Shown here piece after piece: positions 36,621-47,900 of a stretch of DNA of 64,000 nucleotides; the first letter of the stretch is position 1; every line of letters begins with the position of its first letter. This DNA is from Mytilisepta virgata. Its lineage: Eukaryota; Mollusca; Bivalvia; Mytilida; Mytilidae. The notes under the pieces were generated by a model. The model searched no databases. It was not told where the DNA came from and saw only the letters and a list, made by a program, of their open reading frames with translations. The DNA lies in assembly GCA_028015205.1 (NCBI GenBank), contig CM051511.1:310001-374000 (forward strand), read 5' to 3'. Position numbers and translations under genes: made by a program.

Positions 36621-38963
36621 CAGTAGAATCTCGGTGGCTCTAACTCAGGTTGCTCAAACACCATGGATTTCTCGACCCTTTACGAAAGTTCGGTAATTTT
36701 TTCAATTATTTCTATATAAATTAACTCTTGATTTTTCGAACACCAATCTTTCTAATTCTCGAACTCATTTTCTGGTCCGAACAACAGTAATTTAATGTAA
36801 TTTACTCTCAGTAACTCTAACAGAATTTTTTATTGTCGTAAGTGACAAATAAGTGTGAAAAACCAGAGGTAAGATCATTGATGACAAGATGGTGATTAAT
36901 TTTCATTTACAGGTCATTGATAATCCACTTTATGTTTATCAGTGATTTATTGTTTCCACATCAAGATTTGATGTGTGGATGTTGTATTAACGATTGGATA
37001 GATAACTAGAGGCTCTCAAGAGCCTGTATCGCTCACCTGGATTTAACTTTTCACCTTGAGCAGACCTAAAAATTTAAGTGTTGCATGCAGTCAATTTGGC
37101 TGGTTTTTCTATAGGATTCTATGTTAACTAATTTCAGCTGGGGCAGTCATCTTGGTTGACAGTCCAGTTTCTAAAAGAGAACCATCTAAGGACCATTTCT
37201 GCTAAGTCTTGTTCCAACTGGCTAAGCGGTTTCAGACTAGAAGATTTTTAAATAAATTTTCCTATAGGGTCCAATATTTAACAAAGGTCGGTGTGGCAGC
37301 AATCTTGGTTGACAATCCGGGTGATCGGACATATTTCTGAAAGAGGACCTCCTAAGGACCAATGCTGCCAAGTCTGGCTCCAATATGTCAAGTGGTTTCA
37401 GACAAGAAGATTTTTCAATGAATTTTTCCATAGGGCCCTATGTTAAACTAAGTTCGGGTGTGGCGGCCATCTTGGATGACAGTCTAGGTCATCGCACAAA
37501 ATTCTGAAAGAGGACCATCTAAGGACCATTGCTACCAAGTCTAATTCTAATTGGCTTAGTGGTTTCAGACAAGAAGATTTTTGAGTGAATTTCCCATAGG
37601 GTCCTATGTTAAACTAAGATCTGCTGTGGTGGCCATCTTGGTTCACAGTCAACAAAATCGGACACATTCTGAAAGAGGACCTCCTAAGGACCAATGCCGC
37701 CAATTCTGGCTCCAATATATCAAGTGGTTTCAGACAAGAACATTTTTCAATGAATTTTCCTATACGGCCCTATGTTAAACTAAGTTCGGTTGTGGCGGCA
37801 ATCTTGGTTGACAGTCCGGGTCATCAGACACACCTCTGTAAGAGGACCATATAAGGACCATTGCTGCCAACTCTGGTTCCAATTGGTCAAGTGGTTTAAG
37901 ACAAGAAGATTTTTCAATGAATTTTCCCATAGGGCCCTATGTTAAACTAAGTTCGGCTGTGGCGGCCATCTTGGTTAACAGTCCGGGTCATTGGACAGAC
38001 TTCTGAAAGAGAACCTCCTAAGAACTATTACTGCCAACTTTGGTTGCAACTGGACTTGTAGTTTCATATAAGAAGATTTTTTAAAGTCACCCCCCTTTTT
38101 TTTCTATTTTTAGTAACAGCAGCCATCTCGGTTGGAAGTCGGGGAAGCCAGACATAATTTTGGAAGGGGGCCACCCAAGGACCATTCCACCAAAGTTTGG
38201 TCTCATTTGGCCCAGTGGTTTGAAAGGAAAAGATCTTTAAAGGATAGTTTACGCCGGATGCCGTCTTTAAAGGGAAAAAACTCATATAAGGGGTTAATCA
38301 ACGATTTTGGTCATGTTGACTTATTTGTAGATCTTACTTTGTTGAACATTTTTGCTGTTTACAATTTGTCTTTATCTATAATAATATTCAAGATAATAAC
38401 CTAAAACTGCAAAATTTCCTTAAAATTAACAATTCAGGGGCAATAACCCAACAAAGGGTTGACCGATTCGTCTGAAAATTTCATGACGGGTATATCTTGA
38501 CCTGATGAACATTTTTACCCCATGTCAGTTTTGCTCTAATTGCTTTAGTTTTTGAGATATAAGACAAAAACTGCAGTTTACCCCTATGTTCTATTTTTAG
38601 CCATGTCGGCCATGTTGGTTGGCAGGCGGGGTCATCGGACACATTTTTTAAACTAGATACCCTAATGATGCTTGTGGCCAAGTTTGGTTCAATTTGGCCC
38701 AGTAGTTTCAGAGGAGAAGATTTTTGTAAAAGTTAACGGACGACGACGGACGACAATGGACGACGACGGACGACGACGGACGACGGACGCCAAGTGATGA
38801 GAAAAGCTCACTTGACCCTTTGGGTCAGGTGAGCTAAAAAGGATGTAAATTAAATTTTAAATTTATTGCTGGTTCATAACTGAAAATTTTCCGGACTTCG
38901 ATGGCTCGGACTCCTATGCCTTGAACTAATTTTACAGACCCCTTCGAGGTCGAGATTCTGCTG
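36621..38963. mobile_element. pogo/Tigger-like MITE, TA-flanked, itself interrupted
   Basis: Left inverted end cagtagaatctcgg (36621), right end cgagattctgctg (to 38963), flanked by TA at 36619-36620 and 38964-38965. Interior phrases on both sides share the style 'tctaactcaggttgctcaaa' / 'cgatggctcggactcc', typical of these non-autonomous elements. Excluding the 1.83-kb inner element it is about 510 bp. No transposase frame. Confidence 0.8.
37006..38836. mobile_element. Full-length Helitron/pearl-like element
   Basis: Left end 'ctagaggctctcaagagcct'; six to seven core units of about 168 bp; a unique half (38090-38700); then an ACGGACG-rich stretch (38735-38790), 'cgccaagtgatgag', and the perfect-type hairpin 'agctcacttgaccctttggg' / 'tcaggtgagct' ending near 38836. 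Read on the minus strand, the hairpin, internal tandem repeats and a 3' hairpin plus CTAG before T match non-autonomous Helitron (pearl-type) anatomy described in bivalves. No Rep/helicase frame. Confidence 0.8.
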
Positions 38964-39260
38964 TATGCAAAATTTATAAAGGTCCTTCGATAGATGCTTC
39001 ATACCAAGTTACAGTTCAGTTGGATTTGCAGTTTCAGAGAAGATTTTTGAAATTTTGACCAATCAGAAATAAGAATTCATCATGGTGGCCATATTAGTTG
39101 TCCCACTGGAACAAAATATGCTAATTTTATAAAGGTCCTTCCATAGATGCTTCACACCAAATTTCAGTTCATTTGGCCTAGATGTTTCAGAGGAGAAGAT
39201 CAAAATGTAAAAGTTTACAGACAGACGGACGGATGCAAAGTGATGGGCCATGTGAGCTAA

Positions 39261-40110
39261 AAATCTGATTCAGACCATTTTACATCTTACTTTCTATCTT
39301 AGTTTTTCCTATGATAACAAAATATGATGTAAAAAGTGTATGAATAATAATTTTTAACACAATAATTCCTTAGAGAATCCCGTCTTTAATAATATTACTG
39401 AGTTTACTGGCATTGGTAAACTGTTTAAATGTTATACTGTTAATTTGAATATGCATCCCTATTAAAAAATGTTTGAAATTGCATAAGCTAAAAAAAAAAA
39501 AAAAATTAAAAAGGAAAAAATTGTTTTCAGCAATCATCAGTGCTGACAAATTGAAAGCAATATTTGAATCTTTGTTTTGTGTAAAAAAGAAAAGTGACCT
39601 GGCCTTTCAAACTGACAAACACTTAAATGCTTCATTCCTTTCATTTACTACACTACTGAATTTGAAAGCTTGACAGCATCCTCACGTAAACCATCAATAT
39701 TCATCAGTTTACTTCTCCTGTCACACACACCATCACCACCACTTTTACCAGAAATGCATAGTCTCTTGGGCCTGATTCTATAGCTGAAGGCACATTAGAA
39801 CATTTGTGGTTTATATGACAGTATACATTGTATTCTATTGCCTAACTAGATAATAAAGTTATCTGCCCTTTATAAGTCAATATCTATCGTGGAGTTTTCT
39901 TATTCCTTGTTGTTGGTATTTGTCTAGTCTTTGAAGGACCTAGAAATAAAAAAGAAGGAAATCAATTCATTGGTCTCCTATACTTCTTAAATACAAATGT
40001 GGAGGATAGAGTACTTTCTAAACTAGCTTATCATTCTCATGTTTTTATGTGTCTGTTCCTAGCCAGCAGTGGTTGTAGGTTTCTTTTTGTCATGGAAAAA
40101 AATATGGTTA
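39261..40110. other. CEP104 3' flank
   Basis: Sequence between the outer repeat and the CEP104 stop codon. A minus-strand frame around 39700-39780 (reading RPKRLCISGKSGGDG) has a good upstream acceptor, but its phase does not fit the preceding CEP104 exon. No minus-strand AATAAA was found close to the stop. Confidence 0.45.
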
Positions 40111-41931
40111 TCATTTTGGCAAATTATGGCTGGCATACAAACTGTCAGGAGAACGGGCAGCTCCAAACATTGATGCAGGAAAATTTTGTTTGCTGTCAGA
40201 CAGCGTCTTCATTTCTGATATTTTCGAATTCTCATCCAAGGTTGTCTTATTCAATTTGCCTCACATCACTGGTCATTTCCATTACAAATGGTAATGTTGA
40301 AGAAAACGTTAACAAATTAATATTACTGGCTGCGATCTTTACCTCTGAATCTAATATCCAAATACTTATACTATTCAGAACTAACAATTTTTTTTTCCAC
40401 AACACAGATGCCATCATGTTCCACTTAACAAAGATTTTATCTGCAATAGGATCTCTGTCAATACATGTAGGTGTAAATTGATTTAAAAAAATTTGTACTG
40501 AGACTCACCTGTAGGTGGATTTTTGTTCAGCCACAAAAGACGTCGAGGATTTTGTTTACACCCATCCTCGCCCATCAAATGGTTTTTCCATCCATCCTCT
40601 CCAGAAGGTACATTTTCATGACACAGTGGACAGTGGTTTAAGGAACCTTTGGCAGCTTAAATTTACAAATGACATATTTTTAGAAAACTTTGCTAACTGA
40701 TTTCTCAAATGATAATGAAGGGAAGTTGGTTACTTTCTATGTAAAATATTCTGTTGCAGACAGCAACTTATGGTTGGAGGATATTGTGAAACACTTATTA
40801 TTCATGGTACAACAATATCCTTGGATTTTGTGGATAGATCAATCCACAAATTCAAGAACCCAAAGAAATATTAATCTTCATATATTTTAATTAAAATGAA
40901 ATATCAAAACGTCAGAGTCAAAGTTGATACTTAACAAAAATGCAAGAAAAGCATTTGGCATTCGATGATTATGCATAATAAACTGGTGCTTTGGCAACAA
41001 AAATCTTTTTTACATGTAATATTAGGTTATGAACAAGCTATTCAAGTAAAAATATCGGATCGACAATTCATTATTTATCTATGCCTATTGATTTTTAAAA
41101 ATATTTCTCCAATTACTACAGCTTTTCATTTTCAAAAACTTGACATCCATGAAATTAAGGACCCACAAATATGCAATTTTTTCAAAATCCACAAAAATTT
41201 ATGTCAGTGAAAATAACTGAATTCCCAGTATATCTGCATATAAGCATACAAGTATACATGTAAGGCAAACTTTCAGCTTTTCTCTGAAACATGTTAATCA
41301 TATTCAGACTTGCTATTGTCTCTATACATGTATTTTAACACTTTCAAATACAGCTTTTCTCTGACACACGCTGATTGCATTCAGATATGTTAATCTTATA
41401 TATAAAAATTTACCATTACAGTTTTTTCAAACACAATTCAATTCAAATATTTTATTGGTATAAAATCCAAATGGCAGGATTATGACAAATGACAAAAAGA
41501 CAAAAAATGAATAATCACAATAGGAAAAACACATACATGTCAACATTTAAAATAAATTATTAAGTGTTGATCATATTCAGACTTGATATTGCCTGTGTAT
41601 GTTAACACTTACCATTACAGCTTTTCTCAGACACATGTTGATCATATTCAGACTTGATATTGCCTGTGTATGTTAACACTTACCATTACAGCTTTTCTCA
41701 GACACATGTTGATCATATTCAGACTTAGGTATAGCCTCTGTACATCTATTACATTTAGAATAGTTATTCTTTGCCTCACATTCGTTTATCTTATGGTCAG
41801 TGTATGTTGCTATTTCTACAACCTGTTTACAAGTTGTGCACCGTTTTAACATAGGACAATGTTTCCAATAATGCAAGTCTAATCCTTTCTCGTCAAAACT
41901 TTTATTTTTCTCACCACAGAATATGCAAGTA
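40111..41931 (-). other. CEP104: CEP104 zinc-finger array and C-terminal tail (last three exons)
   Basis: Exon 41931-41684 has CIFC, HYWKHC, RCTTC, a TDHKINEC pair, KCNRC and QH...C, i.e. the repeated C2HC units of the family. Exon 40655-40509 adds CPLC...H...C (GWKNHLMGEDGC). The last exon (40259-40111) is a Ser/Lys-rich tail ending SHNLPK then TGA at 40111-40113. If exon 40655-40509 is not spliced on, translation would run only seven codons into the intron before a stop, giving a possible short form. Confidence 0.8.
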
Positions 41932-44900
41932 CTGGAAAAATAAAAAAATAAAAATGAAATGATATCATCGAACTGATCAGACTTGAAGAAAATATTTGCG
42001 TAGAATAGCTTTTGAATCTTAAAATGCATATGCAAAAGTGGTTGAACAATGCATAAACAGAAATTTTTGTGAAAGGACTATAAAATGTAGTTTGAGTTGG
42101 GCCTACATATTACATTTGCTGAGAAATGGACTTATTTGTGAAAATGTGACAAGAGATACTCAATGGTAAAATTGAGGACAAGGTCAGGTGACAGGAGTCA
42201 TAATACAGAGAAATGGACTTAATCATGAAAAATTTACACAAGTCACTCATGTGTGAGATTGAAGTTACATTGTTAGACAGCCAAGAATTATCTATATACC
42301 AAATACGGTGGGTCTTAGTACATGTATTACAGGTGCTGAGAAATGGACTGTCATAATAAAGCGGAGACATACACTGTTAGAATAAAATGGAAATATTTCA
42401 GAGTGTACTATCATAGTGTCAAATTTTTCAATATTTTCCTGATATAAACTGAAAAAATCAAAATTCCCAAGCTGTAAAATTCATGGATTAACTTATCCAA
42501 GGAATCCACAAAAATTGATGCAACATACATGATACACCTGTAAGGGATAAGATCAAAAGTTCAATGTAGGATAAAAAACTTAATTCAAATAGTTTGGGGG
42601 GGGGGGGGGGGGGTAAAAATCGCTGCAAGTTTTGTTATCCGACATCAATTTATAGATTGAAAAATTTGGATTCAAGTTCGGCCCTAATATATGTTTGGAC
42701 TTTTAAAGCAAATAAAAGCCATCAAATCGTACTGAAAAGCAAATTTTTGACGGAGAGTATTGGGGCAAAATCAATCATAGTATCTATGTCGTTCAAACAC
42801 TTTATGGATCGTGAATTTTGAATGATATGTATAAAATTATAATTTAACAGTGCCTTTTTTGATGCATACTAAAAATACACATCACTTTTTTCCAATATTA
42901 TTTAAAAGTGATGTCCAAATCAATATACAGAACAAACATACATTGTTGAGGAAAAACAGGACCCATGATACATAAAGTGTACTCTGAAAGCATATGCCCA
43001 TATTGGTCAATCAATTTTTTCCAAATTAAGTTAAGAAGGGGGTGGGGGGTGGAAGGGGGGGGGGGGGGTCAGTGAAAAAACTATGTGAATTTAGTTTTTT
43101 AGCCTACACTGAACTTTTGATCTCGTCCCCAAATATTTCACTTACTTATCCATATTATATGTAGACGCATCATCTTCCTCAGCAGGCTTCTTGGCAGGCT
43201 TAATAGTTTTCTTAACTGGTTCTGTTTTCTATATGGTAATTGATAATATTATTAATCTACATTTATCTGTTTCTAAGGCCACCTAAATTAATTTCTCTGG
43301 TTCTCAGACCATTGATTTTACAATAATGGTAAGGTAGGTAGGGAATTTTTTTAATTTATTTTCCTGTCAAAAAAGGCAAGGGATTTACATTTTAGGTGTT
43401 TATTTTGGTGACATACAAATCTAGTTTGAATCCATTCACTTCTATGATGTTTTAACATTATTGTTCAATTATACAAAGGGGTATTTACGTTTGATGCCTC
43501 AAATTTCCTCCATTTCTCCTACAAACATTCTTTCTCCAGAGCTGCCCCAAGGTAACTGTAGACTGAACAGGCAATATCGTCTATGGAATGACTTTCTAGG
43601 AGTGAATATCCAAGTTAAACTCACTGCCGTGATCGTTTATCAACTCTTTATTTACTTTTGTTTTGACTTGATCAATGTTACACAATGCTTGAAAATTGAG
43701 TCTGGGTGGGAAGATGCTTGAAAATACTTTGAATGCAAACAACAGTTTCGTATAAAATTCCAGTGGTTTCCCTAAATATATTACGTCATAGGTTTGGAAT
43801 TCCCTCTCAATTGGCCAAGTGATTTCAAACAAAAGATTTAAAAAAAAAAAAAAAATGGACACAATTCAGGAAGAGGACCATCTAAGGACCATTGCTGCAA
43901 AATCTGGTTCCATCTGGCCAAGTGGTTTTAGATAAGAAGATTTTTAAATAATTTCCCATAGGGTCCTTTGTTAAACTAAGTGCGGCTGTGTTGACCATCT
44001 CGTATGGCAAGCCGTTTTACTATTTATTCTAACTCCAAGATATCTAATAAACTTAATAAGATACTTCATATAGTTTTTAAGATATCTTATATAGTTTATA
44101 AGATATCTTATATAAATTATAAGATATCTTATAAAGCATATAAGATATCTTATAAAAACTAGATATCTTGATGTTAGAATAAATAGTAAAACGGCTTGCC
44201 ATAGTCTTGGTTGACATTTCTAAGAGGTACAAATTTTAAATATTTACATATAAGGAATAAATTTTTTGAAAAGAAAACCTCTTTAAACATTTAAAAGTTA
44301 ATCTTCTAGTTAGACAAGAGCGTACACAAAAGTAGAACATGCATAGTAACAAAACCGATTACATGTCTGGACCTACATCATATATCAACATTCAAAAATT
44401 CATAGTAAAAATTTGTCAAATTCGCCCCCAAATAGGAGGTGCACATCTTCAATATGTATATAATCACTATGCAGAATTTTAAAAATATTATTTCAATACA
44501 GTCGGAGTTACAGATTAAACAAAGTATAGACCGTTCATAGCATGTATTGCTAAAAAATGGCTAAGTTCAACATGCAAAAATTCATAGTAAACATTTGTCA
44601 AAATTGTCCAAAATATGAGGTGCACATCTTCAATATGTATTTAATCACTATGTCAGAGTTTTAAAAATACTGTTTCAATACAGTCCATGTTACAGATTAC
44701 ACAAAGTATTTACCCCTAAGCGTGACAGACGGACAGACAGACTGATGGTACGATGGACAGAGTCCAGCGACTACTAGACCTGCTTTCAAAGTTGGTGACG
44801 CAGGTCAAAATATTTGGTGAAGTGCTCCAATACTGGATTCAGATTATGTGTTGCATACTTTTTCAATGACATGGCTGACTTTTTGTCTTTAACACTAAAA

Positions 44901-47900
44901 CAACTATTTCAAGAAACAAAACAGAAAAATTCTTAAAACCCAAATGTAATAACAATACTGCATTTAAGAACAATTAGTTTATTCCCTATTCTAAAATTGG
45001 ATGGGCAAGGTAGATTTTATGGAAGTGAAAAAAATGCAGACGAAAGACAAAAATTCTAATTATGTAGTCAATTTTACCCAAAATTAGTGTATTTTAGTAT
45101 TGAAAAATTAGACTTATTACAGTATTACCTTATTTTTCTTATCAGCCTTCAGCATGTTCTCATCAACCGGCTGAAATTAAAAAATAATATATTTACAGGT
45201 ATTTTTTTCTACTGCTGACAAATCTTTGAGTACTATATGACAGGCAAAATTCATAATGTTCGTATGCAAAATTATTATCCTTGTACCATATTATTTTGCT
45301 TATGTCATTCAGCTAGTTCCAGTACTTAATTTTTCCCATTCAAGATATTTCAAAACAATAGGTAATTTGGGACGTGGGAAATTTGAGTTTTAATTAACAG
45401 TGATGAGAAAAATGTATAGCTTTCACTCAAAAATAAAATTTAAGGAATTGGGGACTTTAAGTCAAAAGTAAATAAAAACTACCAGGGGAATTAGACTGAA
45501 ATCTTGTATCCAACTCTCTAGAGCTTATGGGTAATTATCAGGAATTTAAGTGTAAGATTACGTTATTGATACCCAAAACTACCAGAAATGACAGTTTTTA
45601 AATTATAATGAAAATAATAACGTAGATGTCATAAAATAACATTCATATGGTCAACTGAGGACATCAATCAATTGCCATTATAACTGAATAAAAAATATGC
45701 AAACCAGAACAGCCGTGACTAGAAGATATTACAAATCCATCAACCCCCCCCCATAAAATGATATCAATGAAAGAGGACCATTACTATCACCAATTGGCTA
45801 AGTGGTTTAAAAAAAACTCATAGGGTCCTATGTTAAACTACCTTATTTGTAAGTCAACTGTGGTGGCCATCTTGGTCGACAGTCTTGGTCATTGGACACA
45901 ATTCTGAAAGAGGACCATCTAAGGACAATTACTGCAAAGTGGTTTTAGACAAGAGAAGTTTTGAATGAATTTTCCCATAGGGTCCTATGTTAACCGAAGT
46001 TCAGCTCTGGCGGCTATCTTGGATATCCGATTGGCACCAAAGTAACAACAGTTGTTAAGGGTCTTTATAGAAAACTAATTGTAAAGTTCAATGCAGTGTA
46101 TCTTTACTGAGAATTTTTTCAAATTTCAACCAATCAGAAATTAGAAATGTCTCTGACGACCATGTTACTCGACCAATCAGCACCAAAGTAACATCATTTG
46201 AAAAGGACCTTACAATCAACATCTCCGCCAAGTTTGTTTAAATTCTGTTTGTTAGTTCTAAAAAAGAAGATCAAAATGTGAAAATTTAACGGACAACGGA
46301 CAACAAGTGATGTTTATAGCTCACACTGGCCTTTGGCCTGATGAGCTTAACACTGTAAAATAATGCCAAGGGAGACAATTAAACAACATACCGTTTTCCC
46401 CGTTGCCATATCTTTAAGAGTTTGCAACTGTTTTTGTAATGAATCAATCTCTGCCTGCTTTTTGGCCTCCTCATTTGCTTTTTGTTTCTGTAAAAAGACA
46501 ACAAGTTACACTTCAAATGAACCTCATGTTTGGATAAAATTTTAATATTTTCAATTATAATTTGAACTTTGAAAAGTCATAATTAAGCATTTCTTAATGA
46601 CTTAGGATTAAATCCCATAACAAGGTGATAATAGTTTGTTTACTGGGATTTTACACCTCTTTCAGTGCAATGACTATATTATGAGGGTCAGTTTTTATTG
46701 GTTTTAGAATATTTTTTCGATTGGATTATTCAATGGAAATAATTCAACTTATTCATCAATTTGTTTTCTCAACATAAATGTTTCAACATACCCTCACATC
46801 TGCTTTACTTGGTTTTCCATCTATTTTATCAAAATATTCATACAACTGTCTATACAGAGTTATCTTTCTTGTTTTCTCATCATCTGGAGGTAGATAATCT
46901 TTGACAGTCTGTCGTTCCTCTTTGTATAAAGCTTTAATGATACGTTCTGACACATCTCTTACTTCCCCTGAATGGTGGCCCAACGCTGCCACACAAAACT
47001 GCATAATATTATCTACATTCAAACCACTGAAAAAAAAATTGTGTGAAATTCAATCTTTAATATTTTTTGGACACTTGTGGTGTGGCCTGCTGTTCACCAA
47101 TAAACACCACACAAGAATGCCTTGATGAAATCATGCTAAATACCATGTTTAATCTGGTGGCATTTTGTTTACTGATGAATACATACCCCATATGCTTTCA
47201 TTTCAACAGTAAATAAATTATCATTATTCACGTTTCTTAAATTTGTATCACATCAGTTTCATACCTTTTATAGAAAATCTTGCTGAACCTGCAGCCATGA
47301 GAAGTCTTACGACAAATACATGTATTATAATGTTAAGTGAACATGAAATGTTAGGGACTTAAGATTAATGTTTGCATTACAAATTGTTATGAATATCACT
47401 ATTAAACTGATAAGATATTGGTTTAGTTTTAGTTGTGGTTTTACGCCGTTTTCAGCACATTTGGTTTTTCGCTGCTGCCAGTTTTTATTGGTGGAGGAAG
47501 CCTGAGTACCCGTAGAGAACCACTGACCTTCAGTAGGAAAATTGGCAATCCTTGTCAATTAAGGTGGGAGTTGAACACACCCCGCCAAGGGTGAGATTCG
47601 AACTCACAACCCCAGTGTTGACAGGGTAGTGATCATTAGTAGTCATGATGAACTACCTAGGCCACCAAGGCCCCTGATAGGATATTGGCTTTAGAGAAAC
47701 TCTTAAATAGGTAAATATACCTGTTAGATTTAATTCCCAAATCTTTATATAACATTTCCACAATTTCACATCTGCTCTGACCCAGTCTGGGTGCTACTGT
47801 ATTCTTCATAGGTTTTACTGCTTCGTGTGGTACACAGTTCGTTGGCTGAAGAACAAACATGATGACATTAATATTTATTTATTTACCATGTATTCAGGAC

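Larger units (their letters stand above)
36119..39260. mobile_element. Outer Helitron/pearl-like element, split by a nested insertion
   Basis: Left part 36119-36618 ('caagaggctgaagag', then 'gagcctgtatagttcacctg', with core phrases 'gatgcttcataccaag' and 'aagaattcatcatgg'). The core resumes at 38966 ('gcaaaatttataaaggtcc', 'gatgcttcataccaag') and runs to 'ggccatgtgagctaa' near 39260. The two halves join in register when 36619-38965 is removed. Confidence 0.8.
43229..45128 (-). other. CEP104 intron
   Basis: Contains the fragment and MITE above and the tandem block 44330-44800. Remaining sequence has no recognised feature. Confidence 0.5.

Noticed and set aside
39690..39790. Alternative CEP104 last exon with a good acceptor ('tgccttcag')
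   Set aside because: The frame that looks coding (RPKRLCISGKS) does not match the phase-1 end of exon 40655-40509; the exon at 40111-40259 does.
39999..40481. 160-codon plus-strand open frame
   Set aside because: It overlaps the terminal CEP104 exon (40111-40259, minus) in antisense, has no domain and no splice logic. The minus-strand reading explains the region better.
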